A stretch of DNA of 64,000 nucleotides from Blasia pusilla. Its lineage: Eukaryota > Marchantiophyta > Marchantiopsida > Blasiales. The position numbers were made by a program, and so were the translations under genes. The DNA lies in contig CM114273.1 of assembly GCA_050084515.1 (NCBI GenBank), positions 5,952,001 to 6,016,000 on the forward strand, in the 5' to 3' direction. Positions 35,845 to 46,930 of this stretch are shown here, in pieces. Within the stretch, counting starts at the first letter, position 1; every line of letters starts with the position of its first letter. Below the pieces are notes generated by a model. It saw only the letters and a program-made list of their open reading frames with translations. It did no database searches and was not told the origin of the DNA.

Positions 35845-36830
35845 AGTATCCGTCGGAGGGCATTTGTGTGTTAGATATCTTTGGTGGGATTAGCATTGGT
35901 TTGGCTGCAGTGTTGCAGGCCATTACTCCTGTGCGAAGATACGTGTATGTGGAGCAAGATGAGAGGGCCCAGAGAGTCTCATCCCGACATATTGGTCAGT
36001 TGATGCGGAGATATCCTGAGTTGTTGCCGCCATCAGCTATTCGTGGGTACCAACGTGCTTTGTCGTCACACATTGCATTGTTGGGGACGCATGACCTTGA
36101 GAGGGTTGGTCCTGTGGATTTGGTGATTGTTGGTTGGCCATGTCATGGTTATACACGTGCTAGTCGTGGTGAGGGATTACACAACCCTAGGTCTCGATTG
36201 TTTTGGGAGATGTTACGGTTGTTATGACATCTTCAGGTTCATCAAGCACGTGCTCCAGCTTACATTCTGGAGAATGTTCCATTGTTGGGTGACACTCGGA
36301 CCCGAATGATGGCGAGTTTTCATGAGGTGCGTCTTGGATTGGACCAGCGGTGTTGTTGGATGCAGCGTGAGTTGGCTTGCGTGCACATTGTCCACGCTTG
36401 TGGTGGACAAACTTATTGCCTAGGGAGGTTCTACGTCGAGCATATGATGCAGTGCAGCAGGATCCTTGCCTTACAGTGGATAGTATCTTGGATACTTGGC
36501 GAATTTCTCAGATGATGAGGGTTATTGATCGGTCATCCATGGCAATGGTGAACCGTGTGGGCCAGCCTAGGATGGCACTACCCACATTTGTGAGTTTTCC
36601 CTCGTCACATGCCTACAGGGAAGGTGGTCCGGGGCTTGTATGGGATTTCTCATGTGCGACAGTTGGTGGAGCCTAACGCTGATGAGAGAGAGCGTGCGAT
36701 GGGATTTGCTATTGGTGTGATAGGTGTTGCTTCCATTTATGAGGCTTCACAACGTCATGTGTTGGGTCAAGCCATAGATGTGAATTGTTTGACTTGGATT
36801 TTGAGTCTTGGTATGGCCGAGCAGCGTTGA
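35845..36830 (+). pseudogene. C5-cytosine DNA methyltransferase domain of element 1
   Basis: Motifs occur in the standard linear order. They are motif I VLDIFGGISIGLAAVL (from about 35868), II YVEQDE, IV GWPCHGYTRAS with the catalytic Cys codon at 36141-36143, VI ILENVP, VIII RAHCPRLWWTNL, IX DERERAMGF and X HVLGQAIDVN. The linear order argues against plant DRM enzymes, which are circularly permuted. The region around DLVIVGWPC, the RLFWEM helix, the RA(R/H)...WxNL block and the ERxxGF motif most resemble DNMT3. It lies in the pol frame between protease and RT. It is inactivated here by TGA at about 36225, another near 36384, and two small frameshifts (near 36350 and 36650). The target-recognition region is short. 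The activity of the living element is inferred. Confidence 0.88.
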
Positions 36831-38520
36831 CTTCGGACTATGTCTGTGGGTCTTCCATCCCTTGTGATGAGCTTGATGGCTACCGGGACGGTAGAGGCAT
36901 CGGTTGGGGGCGATGAGAGTAGTATTTTGCATCATTGGAGTAAATGGGATGTAATGGCTAGGCATGTGGAGTTGGTTGCTCATGCTGGTGGAGGAGTCAT
37001 TTGCTCAGTTGATGGTGTAGCTAAGGGTGTACCATCTTGTGAGGGGGTTGCGTAGCAGCCAATGGCGTCGTCCTCTCCCTCTAGTGTGCAAGTGGAGGAG
37101 ACTTGGGAGCCATTACTTGGGCCCAAGCTTACGGGAGGTGAGAAAGGACGCTTGACACAGTTCCTACGTGCTTATAGAAGTTGTTTTTCCTTTAGCATGA
37201 AGGAGTTGGGTGCGTTGGTTGGACCCGATATACGGATTGATTTGGCTAGTGATATGCCAATCTTTCGTCGTCCCTACCGATATAGTGATATGGAGAGGGA
37301 CCTGATTTAGAGTAGGATGTTGGACCTTTTGGAGGCTGGATTAGTGGAGTTGTCGCATGGAGAGTATGCATCAGCCACTGTCTTGCCTGCTAAAAAGGAT
37401 GTGCATGGCAACTACACGGATAGGCGGATGTGTGGAGATTACCGTCCTATCAATCGGTAGACCAAGGCCGATAGGTATGCCATGCCCACACCTGAGGAGA
37501 TCTTTGATGTGGTGGGACAAGCAAAGATTGTCAATACTTTGGATCTTCGGGCAGGATACCATCAGTTGCCAATTTGAGAGAGTGACAAGGCCAAGACAGC
37601 ATTTTGGGGTGTCAACTCTCATGGCAAGGATTGTTTATACCAATGGAAATTCTTACCCTTTGGGTTGAAGAATGCACCTTCCGAGTTTCAGAGAGTGATG
37701 GACAGGATCCTAGCACGGTTGGATTTTGTTCGATGTTACATTGATGATATCTTGGTGTTCAGTAACACGGTGGAGGAGCATCAGATACATTTGCAGATTG
37801 TGTTTGAGCGATTGAAAGCTCGTGGTCTACGTTTGCATCCAGGAAAGTGTAAGTTCTTCCATGAGGATGTTGAGTACTTGGGTCATGTGATCTATCCATG
37901 TGGTTTGAGAGTTCAGCAAGCAAAGGTGGAGGCTATTGCACTTATTCCTCATTCGATAGATGTGAGTAGAGTTCGGGCATTCATGGGATTGTTGAACTAC
38001 TATCGGAGGTATGTGAAGGGATTTAGTGTTATGGCAAAGCCTTTGAACCAATTGCTGAAATCAGATCAGGAGAGAGCTTTTGTGGAGCTCAAGGCCCAGT
38101 TGGTGAGGGCGCCTATCTTGAGGAGACCTATCAGAGGGCGCCCATTTCAGTTACACACTGATTGGAGTAGGTTGGGACTTGGAGCGTTCTTGACACAACA
38201 TGATGATGAGCACATGGAGTTTGTGGTGGCCTATGCAAGTCGTTCGAATAATGAAACGGAGTCGCGCTATAGTTCATATGAGGGAGAGTGCTTGGCGGTA
38301 GTGTAGGATGTGGCACACTTTAGGTGTTACTTGTTTGGCACACAATTTACCCTTGTTACTGATCACCAGCCGCTCAAGTGGTTGATGGAGTCTGACAAGC
38401 TTACATGGAAGCTTGCACGATGGGCTCTTGTCTTACACGAGTATGACTTCCAGGTGGTACATAGACCTGGAGTTTCCAACCTTGATGCTGATGGGTTGAG
38501 TAGGAACCCATGTACTAGCC
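36831..38520 (+). pseudogene. Reverse transcriptase and RNase H of element 1
   Basis: The RT begins after a linker of about 75 codons. Ty3-type blocks are visible: RRMCGDYRPIN, NTLDLRAGYHQLPI, LPFGLKNAPSEFQRVM, the catalytic YIDD (37737-37748), and the thumb/connection FLGHVI-like segment with FMGLLNYYRRYVKGFS. RNase H follows, with HTDWS, EGECLAVV, TDHQPLKWL and LDADGLSRNP supplying the acidic residues. In-frame stops at about 37308, 37458, 37578 and 38304 interrupt it. At three of them element 2 keeps CAG (Gln), AGA (Arg) and TGG (Trp), so they are late point mutations. Confidence 0.92.
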
Positions 38521-40004
38521 AAGAGGATGCAACTGGGACTAGATGGCATGGCGAGGTTGATGAGGAGATGGTGCCAGGTTGGCATGCATCTACCTTTTTA
38601 TGTTGGTTAGGGGTGGACTCTAGTATGGAGGACCACATGACATCTTACTCTAGTCAGAGGGTAGATGGTCAGCCTTCAGATCCTAAGGTTGGAAATGATG
38701 GTACAGATCAACGTGATATTCATGATGATGCGTTGGTGTTGGAGTTCCTATGGACCAGTAGGGTGCTAGGCATAGTGAGTGCCAAGGAGCGAGACCGTGT
38801 TCTTCAACGTGCTAAGAGGTATCGATTGGAGGGAACACATATTCTCCGTGTGTGGGAGGATGGTAGAGTACGAGTAGTGTCGCATTTGGCTCAGAGAGAG
38901 CGCATTGTGCGACATGCCCATGAGGAGTTGGGACATTTTTGGGTAAGGCGTACATATAGCTTACTCCTTGGTCAGTATTGGTGGCGTGGCATGTATACTC
39001 AGGTGCATCAGTTGGTGTCACGTTGTATGGTTTGTGATCGGGTGAGGGCATCATTCAATGCCCCTACACCACAGTTACACCCCTTGCCTATTATGGGGTT
39101 GGGTTACCGTTGGAGTGTGGACTTTGCGGGACCGTTACCATTGACTGTACGACATCATCGATATATGTTGATGATGGTGGAGCACTTCTCCAAGTGGATT
39201 GAGTTGGTGGCATTACCTAACAAGGCAAGTGAGGGAACGGTGTATGCGTTTCTTGATAGAGTGCTTACTCATTTTGGTGCACTAGCTGAAGTGCTGACCA
39301 ACCAGGGTACAGAGTTTTAGGGTGAGTTTCAGGTCTTGTGTGACAAGGAATTGATTGATCATCGGACCACGTCTCGAGATCATCCAGAGGCAGATGGTTT
39401 GGCTGAGCGTGTGGTTGAGACGGTGAAGAAGGCATTGCGTAAGTATGGCCTACAGAAGGGGCATCTTGGAGATTGGGATATTCAACTGCCATGGTTAGCC
39501 ATGGGGTATAGGTTCAGTCGCCAAGCATCCTTGGCTTCCTTCTCACCTTATTTTTTGTTATACGATTGAGATCCATACTTGCCAGCAGCAATTCGTCGGG
39601 AGTCTAGTGAGGTGGTGAATCTTGATGACCTGGAGATGTGGATTAGAGTGTGTTCTCAACGGGGAGAGCTCTTTCGAAGAGTTATGCCAACAACCTTTGA
39701 GAATCTTGCCATTGCTCAACATAGGGATACGTTGCGGTATGCAACCATTCGGGGTGGAGGTTATTGACCATCGATTTGTAGGTTCCATGTGGGGGACTTT
39801 GTCTATTTGCAGCAGATTGCATTGACAACGTTGGATGTGACAGTAGGCCGCACTATTTTACGAGTGCGCGAGATGTTAGCTTATGGAGTTCTCATGTTGG
39901 AGGATCATGATGGAGTTGTTTGGAAGGACCATGTGCATAATTATGCGCCATGTCATCTTCCAAATATGGATGGTATAGTTGACCCAAGCTTAGCCATGAT
40001 ACGT
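38521..40004 (+). pseudogene. Integrase of element 1
   Basis: An HHCC zinc-binding N-terminus is visible (HAHEELGH ... CMVCDRV), then the catalytic core with the first Asp in SVDFAGPLPL. The usual second Asp is replaced by Asn in TNQGTEF, and the final Glu sits in EADGLAERVVETVK. A GPY/F-like C-terminal region follows (VYLQQ, TILRVREML, VWKDHVHN). Stops occur at about 39318, 39568 and 39765; at the last two element 2 has Arg codons. The Asp-to-Asn change would abolish strand transfer in this copy. Confidence 0.88.
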
Positions 40005-40157
40005 GCTAGCCTGAGATGCATGTTGTGTAGGTCTGCTAGTAACGCAGCCCGTATGTTGGTGTGTGATCGGTGTTCTAGGGGTTGGCACATTATATGTTTG
40101 ACTCCAGGTATGGATGTTGTTCCTACTGGAAGGTGGGTTTATCCTCGATGTATTTAG
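40005..40157 (+). pseudogene. C-terminal PHD finger of element 1 Pol
   Basis: The spacing C-x2-C-x9-C-x2-C-x4-H-x2-C is followed by a final C-x2-C pair whose first Cys has become Tyr (YPRC). It spans 40017-40151 and ends at TAG 40155-40157. Motif pieces are CMLC, MLVCDRC, GWH and PRC. PHD fingers usually read histone H3 tails. Here it occupies the place of the chromodomain in chromoviral integrases, so a role in choosing insertion chromatin is plausible but inferred. Confidence 0.85.
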
Positions 40158-40330
40158 GAGAGGTAGATGACTTGATCTTTGCATGAAATGGATTACAGAT
40201 GTGCGACTAACGATGGGGCAACCTAGCACCTGGCCTTCTGATTCGTGCACCTACGAAGGTGTATAGCATGTAGTAGATGTATAGGGCTACTTGGGAGTTA
40301 GAGGGACCTAATCGCTAGTTAGGGGGCGAG

Positions 40331-40435
40331 TTGTGGTACACTTGTGTTTGTGGATGCTCTCGTCTATGTTATGTATGTATGTGAGTATGGTAAGTCAATG
40401 ATGTATGTTGTATGACGATGTGGATTCGCACCACA
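40331..40435 (+). repeat. Extra copy of LTR 3' end, element 1
   Basis: These 105 bp match the last 105 bp of the 3' LTR (40807-40911) with about five differences. They sit between the polypurine tract (40321-40330) and the TG start of the 3' LTR. Confidence 0.9.
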
Positions 40436-40911
40436 TGTCTCATGACCATACGGATTATGTCGTAGAGTATAGTGTGATAGTAGAGGCCATACCTTATGTA
40501 GGGCCGTAGTGTCTAAGTAGAGATGCGGTTTCGTACATATGGTTGGAGGTTACTCAGTTGAGGGTGACTTTTCCAATAGGGCCCGCTCTTAGGTTGGAGG
40601 ATATAGTGTGGAGTGCATTCAAAGAACAATTAGTTCTTTGAGTTGAGCCTGTTGTGTTGGGAGTTAGCCTTGGTAGTGAGTAGAGCTCTTGGCTATGGTG
40701 GTTCCTGCAAGCTTCGACTTGGATTCTCCCATCGTGGAGTGGGTTTGGCTCGATTGTATGTGATTCTATACGTGTTTTATGACAATAGGTCTTCCACGGA
40801 TTTCAGTTGTGGTACACTTGTGTTTGTGGATGCTCTCGTCTATGTTATGTATGTATGTGAGTATGGTATGTCAGCGATGTATGTTGTATGACCATGTGGA
40901 TTCGCACGACA
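40436..40911 (+). repeat. 3' LTR of element 1
   Basis: Begins TGTCTCATGACC and ends CGCACGACA. The first 370 bp match the 5' LTR and the last 105 bp repeat the segment just upstream. The AATT target duplication follows. Confidence 0.85.
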
Positions 40912-40915
40912 AATT

Positions 40916-43900
40916 ATCTTAGCTCTTCAATAATTAGAATATCCTTATGATAAAAGAGGAAATGTTATTTTTGGACGACATCATTTTGACCATCTTCTCA
41001 CTATCAAGGTTGCATGTAGATAAAGTTCGTGTCTCGGACATGTTCATGTCTACGAACTTAGGTCCATGCTACGGAAGGAGTCGTATATATATAGATCCCA
41101 CCTTCCGCTTATTTCTCTTTCCCTCCACTTGCCTTCATACTCCATACTTTCTTGTTTCTTCCCCCTTCCACCTTATTGCCCTACTCGCCCTTGTCCTACC
41201 TTCCATCATAAGCTATAAGTATGGGCCCCACCTCTTGTAATACATGTTCGTGGACGTATCCAGCCTTATCTATCAATGTCCGTGTTTTGCAATCACGCTC
41301 ATTATCCATTATGGACCACCATTCCTTGTCTTCAAGAACAAAAAAACTTATCAAATGTGAGGAAGGAAGAAATCCTTGAGCCTAATAAAGACCATCCACA
41401 ATCATGATATGACATGCAATAAGTTTACGTAACTTTTGAGAGTTGCAACAAACAAATGTTCCCTTAAAATTTGCTTTCAAGATTACCACATTACGCTACG
41501 ATAGACACAAGATGTTAATAAAACCACGTAAAGAGGAGTACTTGTAGTTGCGAAGAAGAAAATAAACTTATTTATGATTTTTGAAAATAAATCAAAATTT
41601 ACATACACTTTTTGACTTTATTTTTTGGAAAATGCATTTCTAACTAAAAGAGTTAAGAGGATTCTTACTTTTCAAAATAAGGAAGTGGCAAGGATAGGAT
41701 TATAAGTTTTTAAATCAAGAGGGACATTACAAATTAATGTGAGTTTCATGTTTCATGAGAAGATTATGGTATTCTTGGGTTTGATTTAGCTAGGTAAAAC
41801 TTACTTGTAATGGTTAAGAAAATTGAGTCTGCTTGGTCCCCAAGTGCCTTGACAACTATAGTGAGGGGTACCTCACTACCAAGGACACTCACTAGTATCC
41901 CACTCATAAAAAAATCTCTAAAGAGTACCTAAAGTAGTTGCATTTTTGTGGAAACTATGATCAGGACAAATTTGCAATAACAACAATATAACACTTTATT
42001 TGTAGATGGGAGTCCATATGGCAATGGGATTTTAGTGCTCAAGAATAATAGGAGGAATTAATTAAAATAAATAAAACAAAAAAAGAAAGGAATAAAAAAA
42101 TTATGATTGGATGTTCAATAGTTATTGTAATAATAAATACATTTCAAAAAATATATATTTCTAATGGTCAAGAGCAACGTATATTTCTGATTTGACATAA
42201 ATGGCAATTGATGGCCAACAACGACAAATATCAAAATCATAAAATGGATAATTATAAAAAAAACAAAAGAACGAAGGGAAAAAAAAAAGACAAGTCTTTG
42301 AAATTTGATATTTAGTTGAAGCGACCTAGAATATAAACTTCTGCCTTTTTTAATTTTAATGATTAATATTTCCTAAGAATTAATTCAGATTTTAATGCAA
42401 TTATTTTTATCTTTCTAATTGATTTGAAGGATTGATTTCTTAATTTTTTTAAATATCAATCTACTAACACAAAACCTTATATTTTGATTATTTTCTTTTT
42501 GTAGTTACAGCTTTAATTTAATCTTAATAAATAGAAGGGAGAAGATGAGGCCCATTTAAAAACATAGTTTATATGATGGAAAATATCCATAACTTGATTG
42601 GAAGATAATGTCATACTACCAAGCACTTGTTTGACCAAATAATTGTTGCTTTTTTATCTTATTGAAAATTAAGATATGTTAAGAAAGTTATGAATGATTA
42701 TCTAATACTAGTACTTTTATACCCATGGAATGGATGAGGCTCAAGGGAATCTCTCGAGCCTCTTGAGAGGATTCCCTTCTTTTTCCCTTCAAGAAAGGAG
42801 GAAGGACTCCCCTCTCTTTAAAACAAATGGTTTGTCTATCTTTGCAATTTTCCCATGCGACCCTCATACCTCTAATTCGATGAGCAATAGGATGGTATGT
42901 CCCAATTGTCTCTATGTATGTTTGTCGCCTGACCTACTCCCGTCTTGTCCCCTATTTTCTATTATTTTTTTGGATGAGATATTAGGTATGAAAGTGGGGA
43001 GAGGAAGATGGACTTTTTTGTCCCTCTTTTCTTCAAAATGGACAGGGATTGATATATCCTCTTTGAATACCCAATGAGGGCCTATTTGTCTCTATCTCTC
43101 TATCTCAAGGGGCTCCCACATTTGTGGTATATAAACTTTGTTTGAATTGAGTTTAAAACAAGGGAAGGGTCTCTCGAAAAGCTACTATGATTGTTACAAG
43201 GGAAGTAGCTTACCACGTGGACCTATATTTTTCTAAATAAAATATGAAATTCTCTATTAAAATCCTACTTTCTTGGATTTTCTATGGCATTACCTTACTA
43301 GTTTCAAATTAAACATTACAAAAAATCTAGCTTATGAAGTCCTCCCTTGTTGAAAATGTATCCCTTCATCGTCCTTTTCATTCTTTTTTTATTCTCTCCT
43401 TCCTTCTTATATCAAGAATTGAACAGATTCTTTTGCATAGCAGCTCTAATGGCACATAACATTTAGCATGTATAGGGGACTACCAAAAATAAGAAAGTAT
43501 ATTTCAAGGTCAAAATATAATTTGACTGATGTTGAATTCCTATCAGAAGATCTAATACTTCTTAATTTTGAAAATCAATAACATATATGTCATTTATAGA
43601 GAACTTTGTATTTATTACCACCATAACATGATAATATTGATAGTCATTCTGATTGTAGTCTAAGGCCTTACATCGTGAGAAAATGGTTTTGGATCAAAAG
43701 ACCATTAGCTGGTATAAAAGTGATATATAATATTACAATATCATTGTTTGATAGCAAAGCGGGCGTATGCGACCTAAGTTGAAACCCATGTTTTATTTCT
43801 TCTCAATATTAGAAATAAAGTATGAAGGGGAATAAGCTAAAGAAACTTTGAGAATTGCACGAGATTTGTTGATGGTTAAAAGAGAACCTAATCTTTTAAA

Positions 43901-45480
43901 GATGAAAAAAGCTAAGCTACACTATTATCCTCAACATCCCTCTTGACATGACACCTATCTTTCAAAGTTACCTCTACTCAAACACAAGTGTGTTCTCACA
44001 TGCATGCGGATACATGCTAATATTTAGGATTAAATAATCACTACATATTGTGCACCACATGGAACTTTGCTTCTTTTCAAAATTCAAGCTTTCTTGGCAA
44101 TTATTAGAGGGCTAATGACATATTTTTATGGCTTTAGTTTTGTGTGCAACCTCTTAGAAGTTATTACACTCAAGGGGTTATTTTATGTTGATATTTAAAT
44201 TAACTACTTTGAGATCATTCCATTCATATTATTTACGGCCCCTACATGTATCCTTCGTTTGCTTTTCGGCTAGGCAGGCTATTTTGGTTTTTGTGATTGT
44301 TGTATACCATGGATGAAAATTTTGGGTGTCTTCCTATCGTGGATACCTCTAGCCCGATTCGTGTGATTTGTGTGATTAAATTTGTGTGACTTCACAACCT
44401 ATTTCTAATTATGTACCATCATGTCATATCTTATATCTTGTATACAAATCCTAGTATATAAAGTTGTTTTATATGGGCATTTTTTCCCCCACAACTTCCC
44501 CTCCCTCGTATTCTCGAATATACATAACTAGTGATTTGTATTTCCCTCTTTCCCGATCCATCTTATCGTCTCATGTGAGGCAATTTTTTCTCTCGTCCCA
44601 AAACTTCCCTTGCCTCGTAAAAAAACTTAGGTATTTGGTATACAAAGTGGTGGTTTGTAAGAACTACAAATTTTTTTCTCTCCCATCCTTACCAAAGGGC
44701 TGCATGTTGGTTTGTGCTGGTATTACTTTCAAGATAATTCAATTCATGAAAATAGTGAACGAAGATGATGAGGCTTGGATTTACTTTTCCAACTATAGGT
44801 ACTTTACTTCAATAAATGTAGTTTCTTAAGGTTATCAACTTTAATATTCTCCAACATCCAAGAAGGCTCCATAATATGGAGAATGGAAATACAAAAATGT
44901 CGGATGATTGCTTAGACGAGGTGGGAGTTGATAGTCATATTATGAAAGAGACGAGGACAAATAATATTAGAACCTTATAATTTGCATGTTTTAGACTTCC
45001 AACGTAAATCCAAGAGATATTATAAATAAATTTTTTCAGTTTAGTTTACCTATTCAAGAAAATAAGGTTGATATGTATATCATTTTAGAAATAAAAAGGT
45101 TATGTTCTGGTCCGCTTTAATGAAAAAGGGTTGTGGTGTGATTTATATTAAGGAAAAAATGACAATGTTGTATTCAGATGACGGGGATGACACAATTTTA
45201 TGGAAAATACATTGTGTTACCTTCTTTTTTTTTCTTGACGTCCACCTCATATTTATCAAATGTATAAGGATTCTATGGCTATCGCGAGAAAACATGATTA
45301 CTTCTTGACCATAATAGACAATTCTCTATAGGAGGAGATAACATTACTATTATCGTCGCTTGGTCAAGGAGTTATGAATTTCTTAATTTGATAGTGTTTT
45401 TTATTATAAAAAATGAATTATTATAGCTTATCATAAAAAATAAAAAATAAGGTTCAATCATAGGATGCATTAACGAGATG
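40916..45480. other. AT-rich intergenic DNA with a MITE-like fragment
   Basis: 41007-41290 has ends (AAGGTTGCATG, and TTGCAATCA at the right) and GGACATGTTCATGTC-like interior sequence resembling the hAT MITEs. I found no clear target duplication, so it is a probable relic. The rest is strongly AT-rich. Frames at 42730-43077 and 44464-44829 have no recognisable domain. The final part may hold the eroded N-terminal end of the Helitron that follows. Confidence 0.4.
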
Positions 45481-46930
45481 GAGTTACAAAAGAGAAATAT
45501 TACACTAGCACATATCCACATTTTGATTATTTTAGGTCATGAAAGTAAATCAATTACTTCTCCTAATTAGAGTGATATAGTACTTATCAAGAACCTTGGT
45601 CGCAACACCCATCTAACATTTGATTCTAATGTAATAAATTGCATTATTCATGATTAATGTGGAAATTTGAATCCAAATATGCCATATATGGATAAGGAAA
45701 CCAACCAACAAAACCAAAGACTATTCTATGTTATTTATAACAACCACTACACAAATGAAGATGGTTATCCAATTGATCTAAGGTAATATTTTATAATATT
45801 CGCTCATCTTCTAGTTTATTTTAGATCTTCATGAAATAAGAAATATTTCGTTCTCCTCGGTTTATTGTGTAGATCAAAATATGGGTATATAATGATGGAA
45901 TGCAAGGATTCATTAGGTAATAGATGGATGGAGCCATAGAATATAATTTTGTGTACATCCTTTTATTATCATATCAATTTGAAGGTCACAAACGCTATTT
46001 CCGCACTCAAATACTTACAAATAAATGAAGTTATAAGGGATCTAATGTGGTATCATTAAAGATGTCCAAGATATGGATGCATCAACAACAATGAAGGTTA
46101 TTTACGAGATAACATCTTATTTGATGCGAGATATTATTTTGATGGTTTAATTATCTTCTTTAGTTTTATACTACTTATCGTTTCATGCATGTCTCTTATT
46201 CACATGTGTGTTGGTAACTCTTTAAATTGAGTTTTTTTGCAAAAAAATCCTAAATATTATAAGATTGGGATCTCATCTACCCAAAAACATTAATTACTTC
46301 AACGTTAATGATGCAATTTAGAATGCTATTAAAAAATATATGAAGACTACTCTATATCTCATAAAATAGTGGGCAACTTATAGTTTAGATCTGACCGCTT
46401 AAGAATATTTATATCTTGGCTTTCCTCCTTACTATTTTTGAAGCGAAAAGAAATAGTTTCGAAGAAGTTAAGGAAATTATGGTTGCAAATATCATATTTG
46501 TTGCTTATACCTTACATATGCGAAGAACTTAATATTAATGTAGTATTTCCTTTTAGATTGGACGTTACTTCAAAGATAATTTGTTATATGTATCTTCCCA
46601 CATACCAAACTAAGAAAAATAGATCACAATATGAGTAGGTAACTAACTTGACTTCTTAGTCGTGTTCGAGGAGCAACTACATATGAATATTTAAAATATG
46701 TAGTTAGATGGGATGTTATATCCAAAATTTTAAGCTGATGCTATCCAAAAAAGACTTCTTCAGGATGATAGAGAAGTGTTCTCTTGTTATAAGAAGGCTT
46801 CCCAAAATTGTATTAGATACTCAATTTCTCAACTATTTTTTTATTATTTTAGCTTACAACACATGTGCTTGACATGTTACACTATGGCGTCAAAATTTGA
46901 CTCCACTCATAAAAGATCTCTTATATGAAT
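45481..46930 (+). pseudogene. Decayed Helitron Rep/helicase gene
   Basis: No long frame survives, but ordered fragments match the Helitron-like N-terminal (Rep) and middle regions. These are ELQKRNITLAHIHILI with the HUH motif (His codons at 45511 and 45517), a CGNLNPN..Y segment followed by NEDGYPI near 45655-45780, NRWMEP...YHIN..V.NAISALKYL near 45920-46020, an EI.SYL/DARY piece near 46105-46130, VRGATTYEYLKYV near 46664-46700, and RLLQDDREV..CYKKAS..LF near 46750-46850. Their order and spacing agree with known Helitron proteins. Many frameshifts and stops separate them. HUH Rep nicks and joins single-stranded DNA in rolling-circle transposition. I could not find the TC...CTRR ends. Confidence 0.75.

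Larger units (their letters stand above)
31144..40911 (+). mobile_element. Ty3/gypsy retrotransposon with DNA methyltransferase and PHD finger (element 1)
   Basis: The element runs TG (31144) to CA (40911), flanked by a 4-bp direct repeat AATT (31140-31143 and 40912-40915). Order on the plus strand is 5' LTR, 1.4-kb leader, Gag, aspartic protease, C5-cytosine methyltransferase, RT, RNase H, integrase, PHD finger, polypurine tract (40321-40330), 3' LTR. RT before integrase places it in Ty3/gypsy. Gag and the protease N-terminus share one frame. From about 35258 to 40157 the remaining protease, methyltransferase, RT, RNase H, integrase and PHD share another, so these were probably one polyprotein. 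The copy is dead: roughly fifteen in-frame stops and a few frameshifts. Its LTR copies differ at about two dozen positions by eye, so insertion is not recent. A diverged relative lies at 50.3-58.1 kb. Confidence 0.93.
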
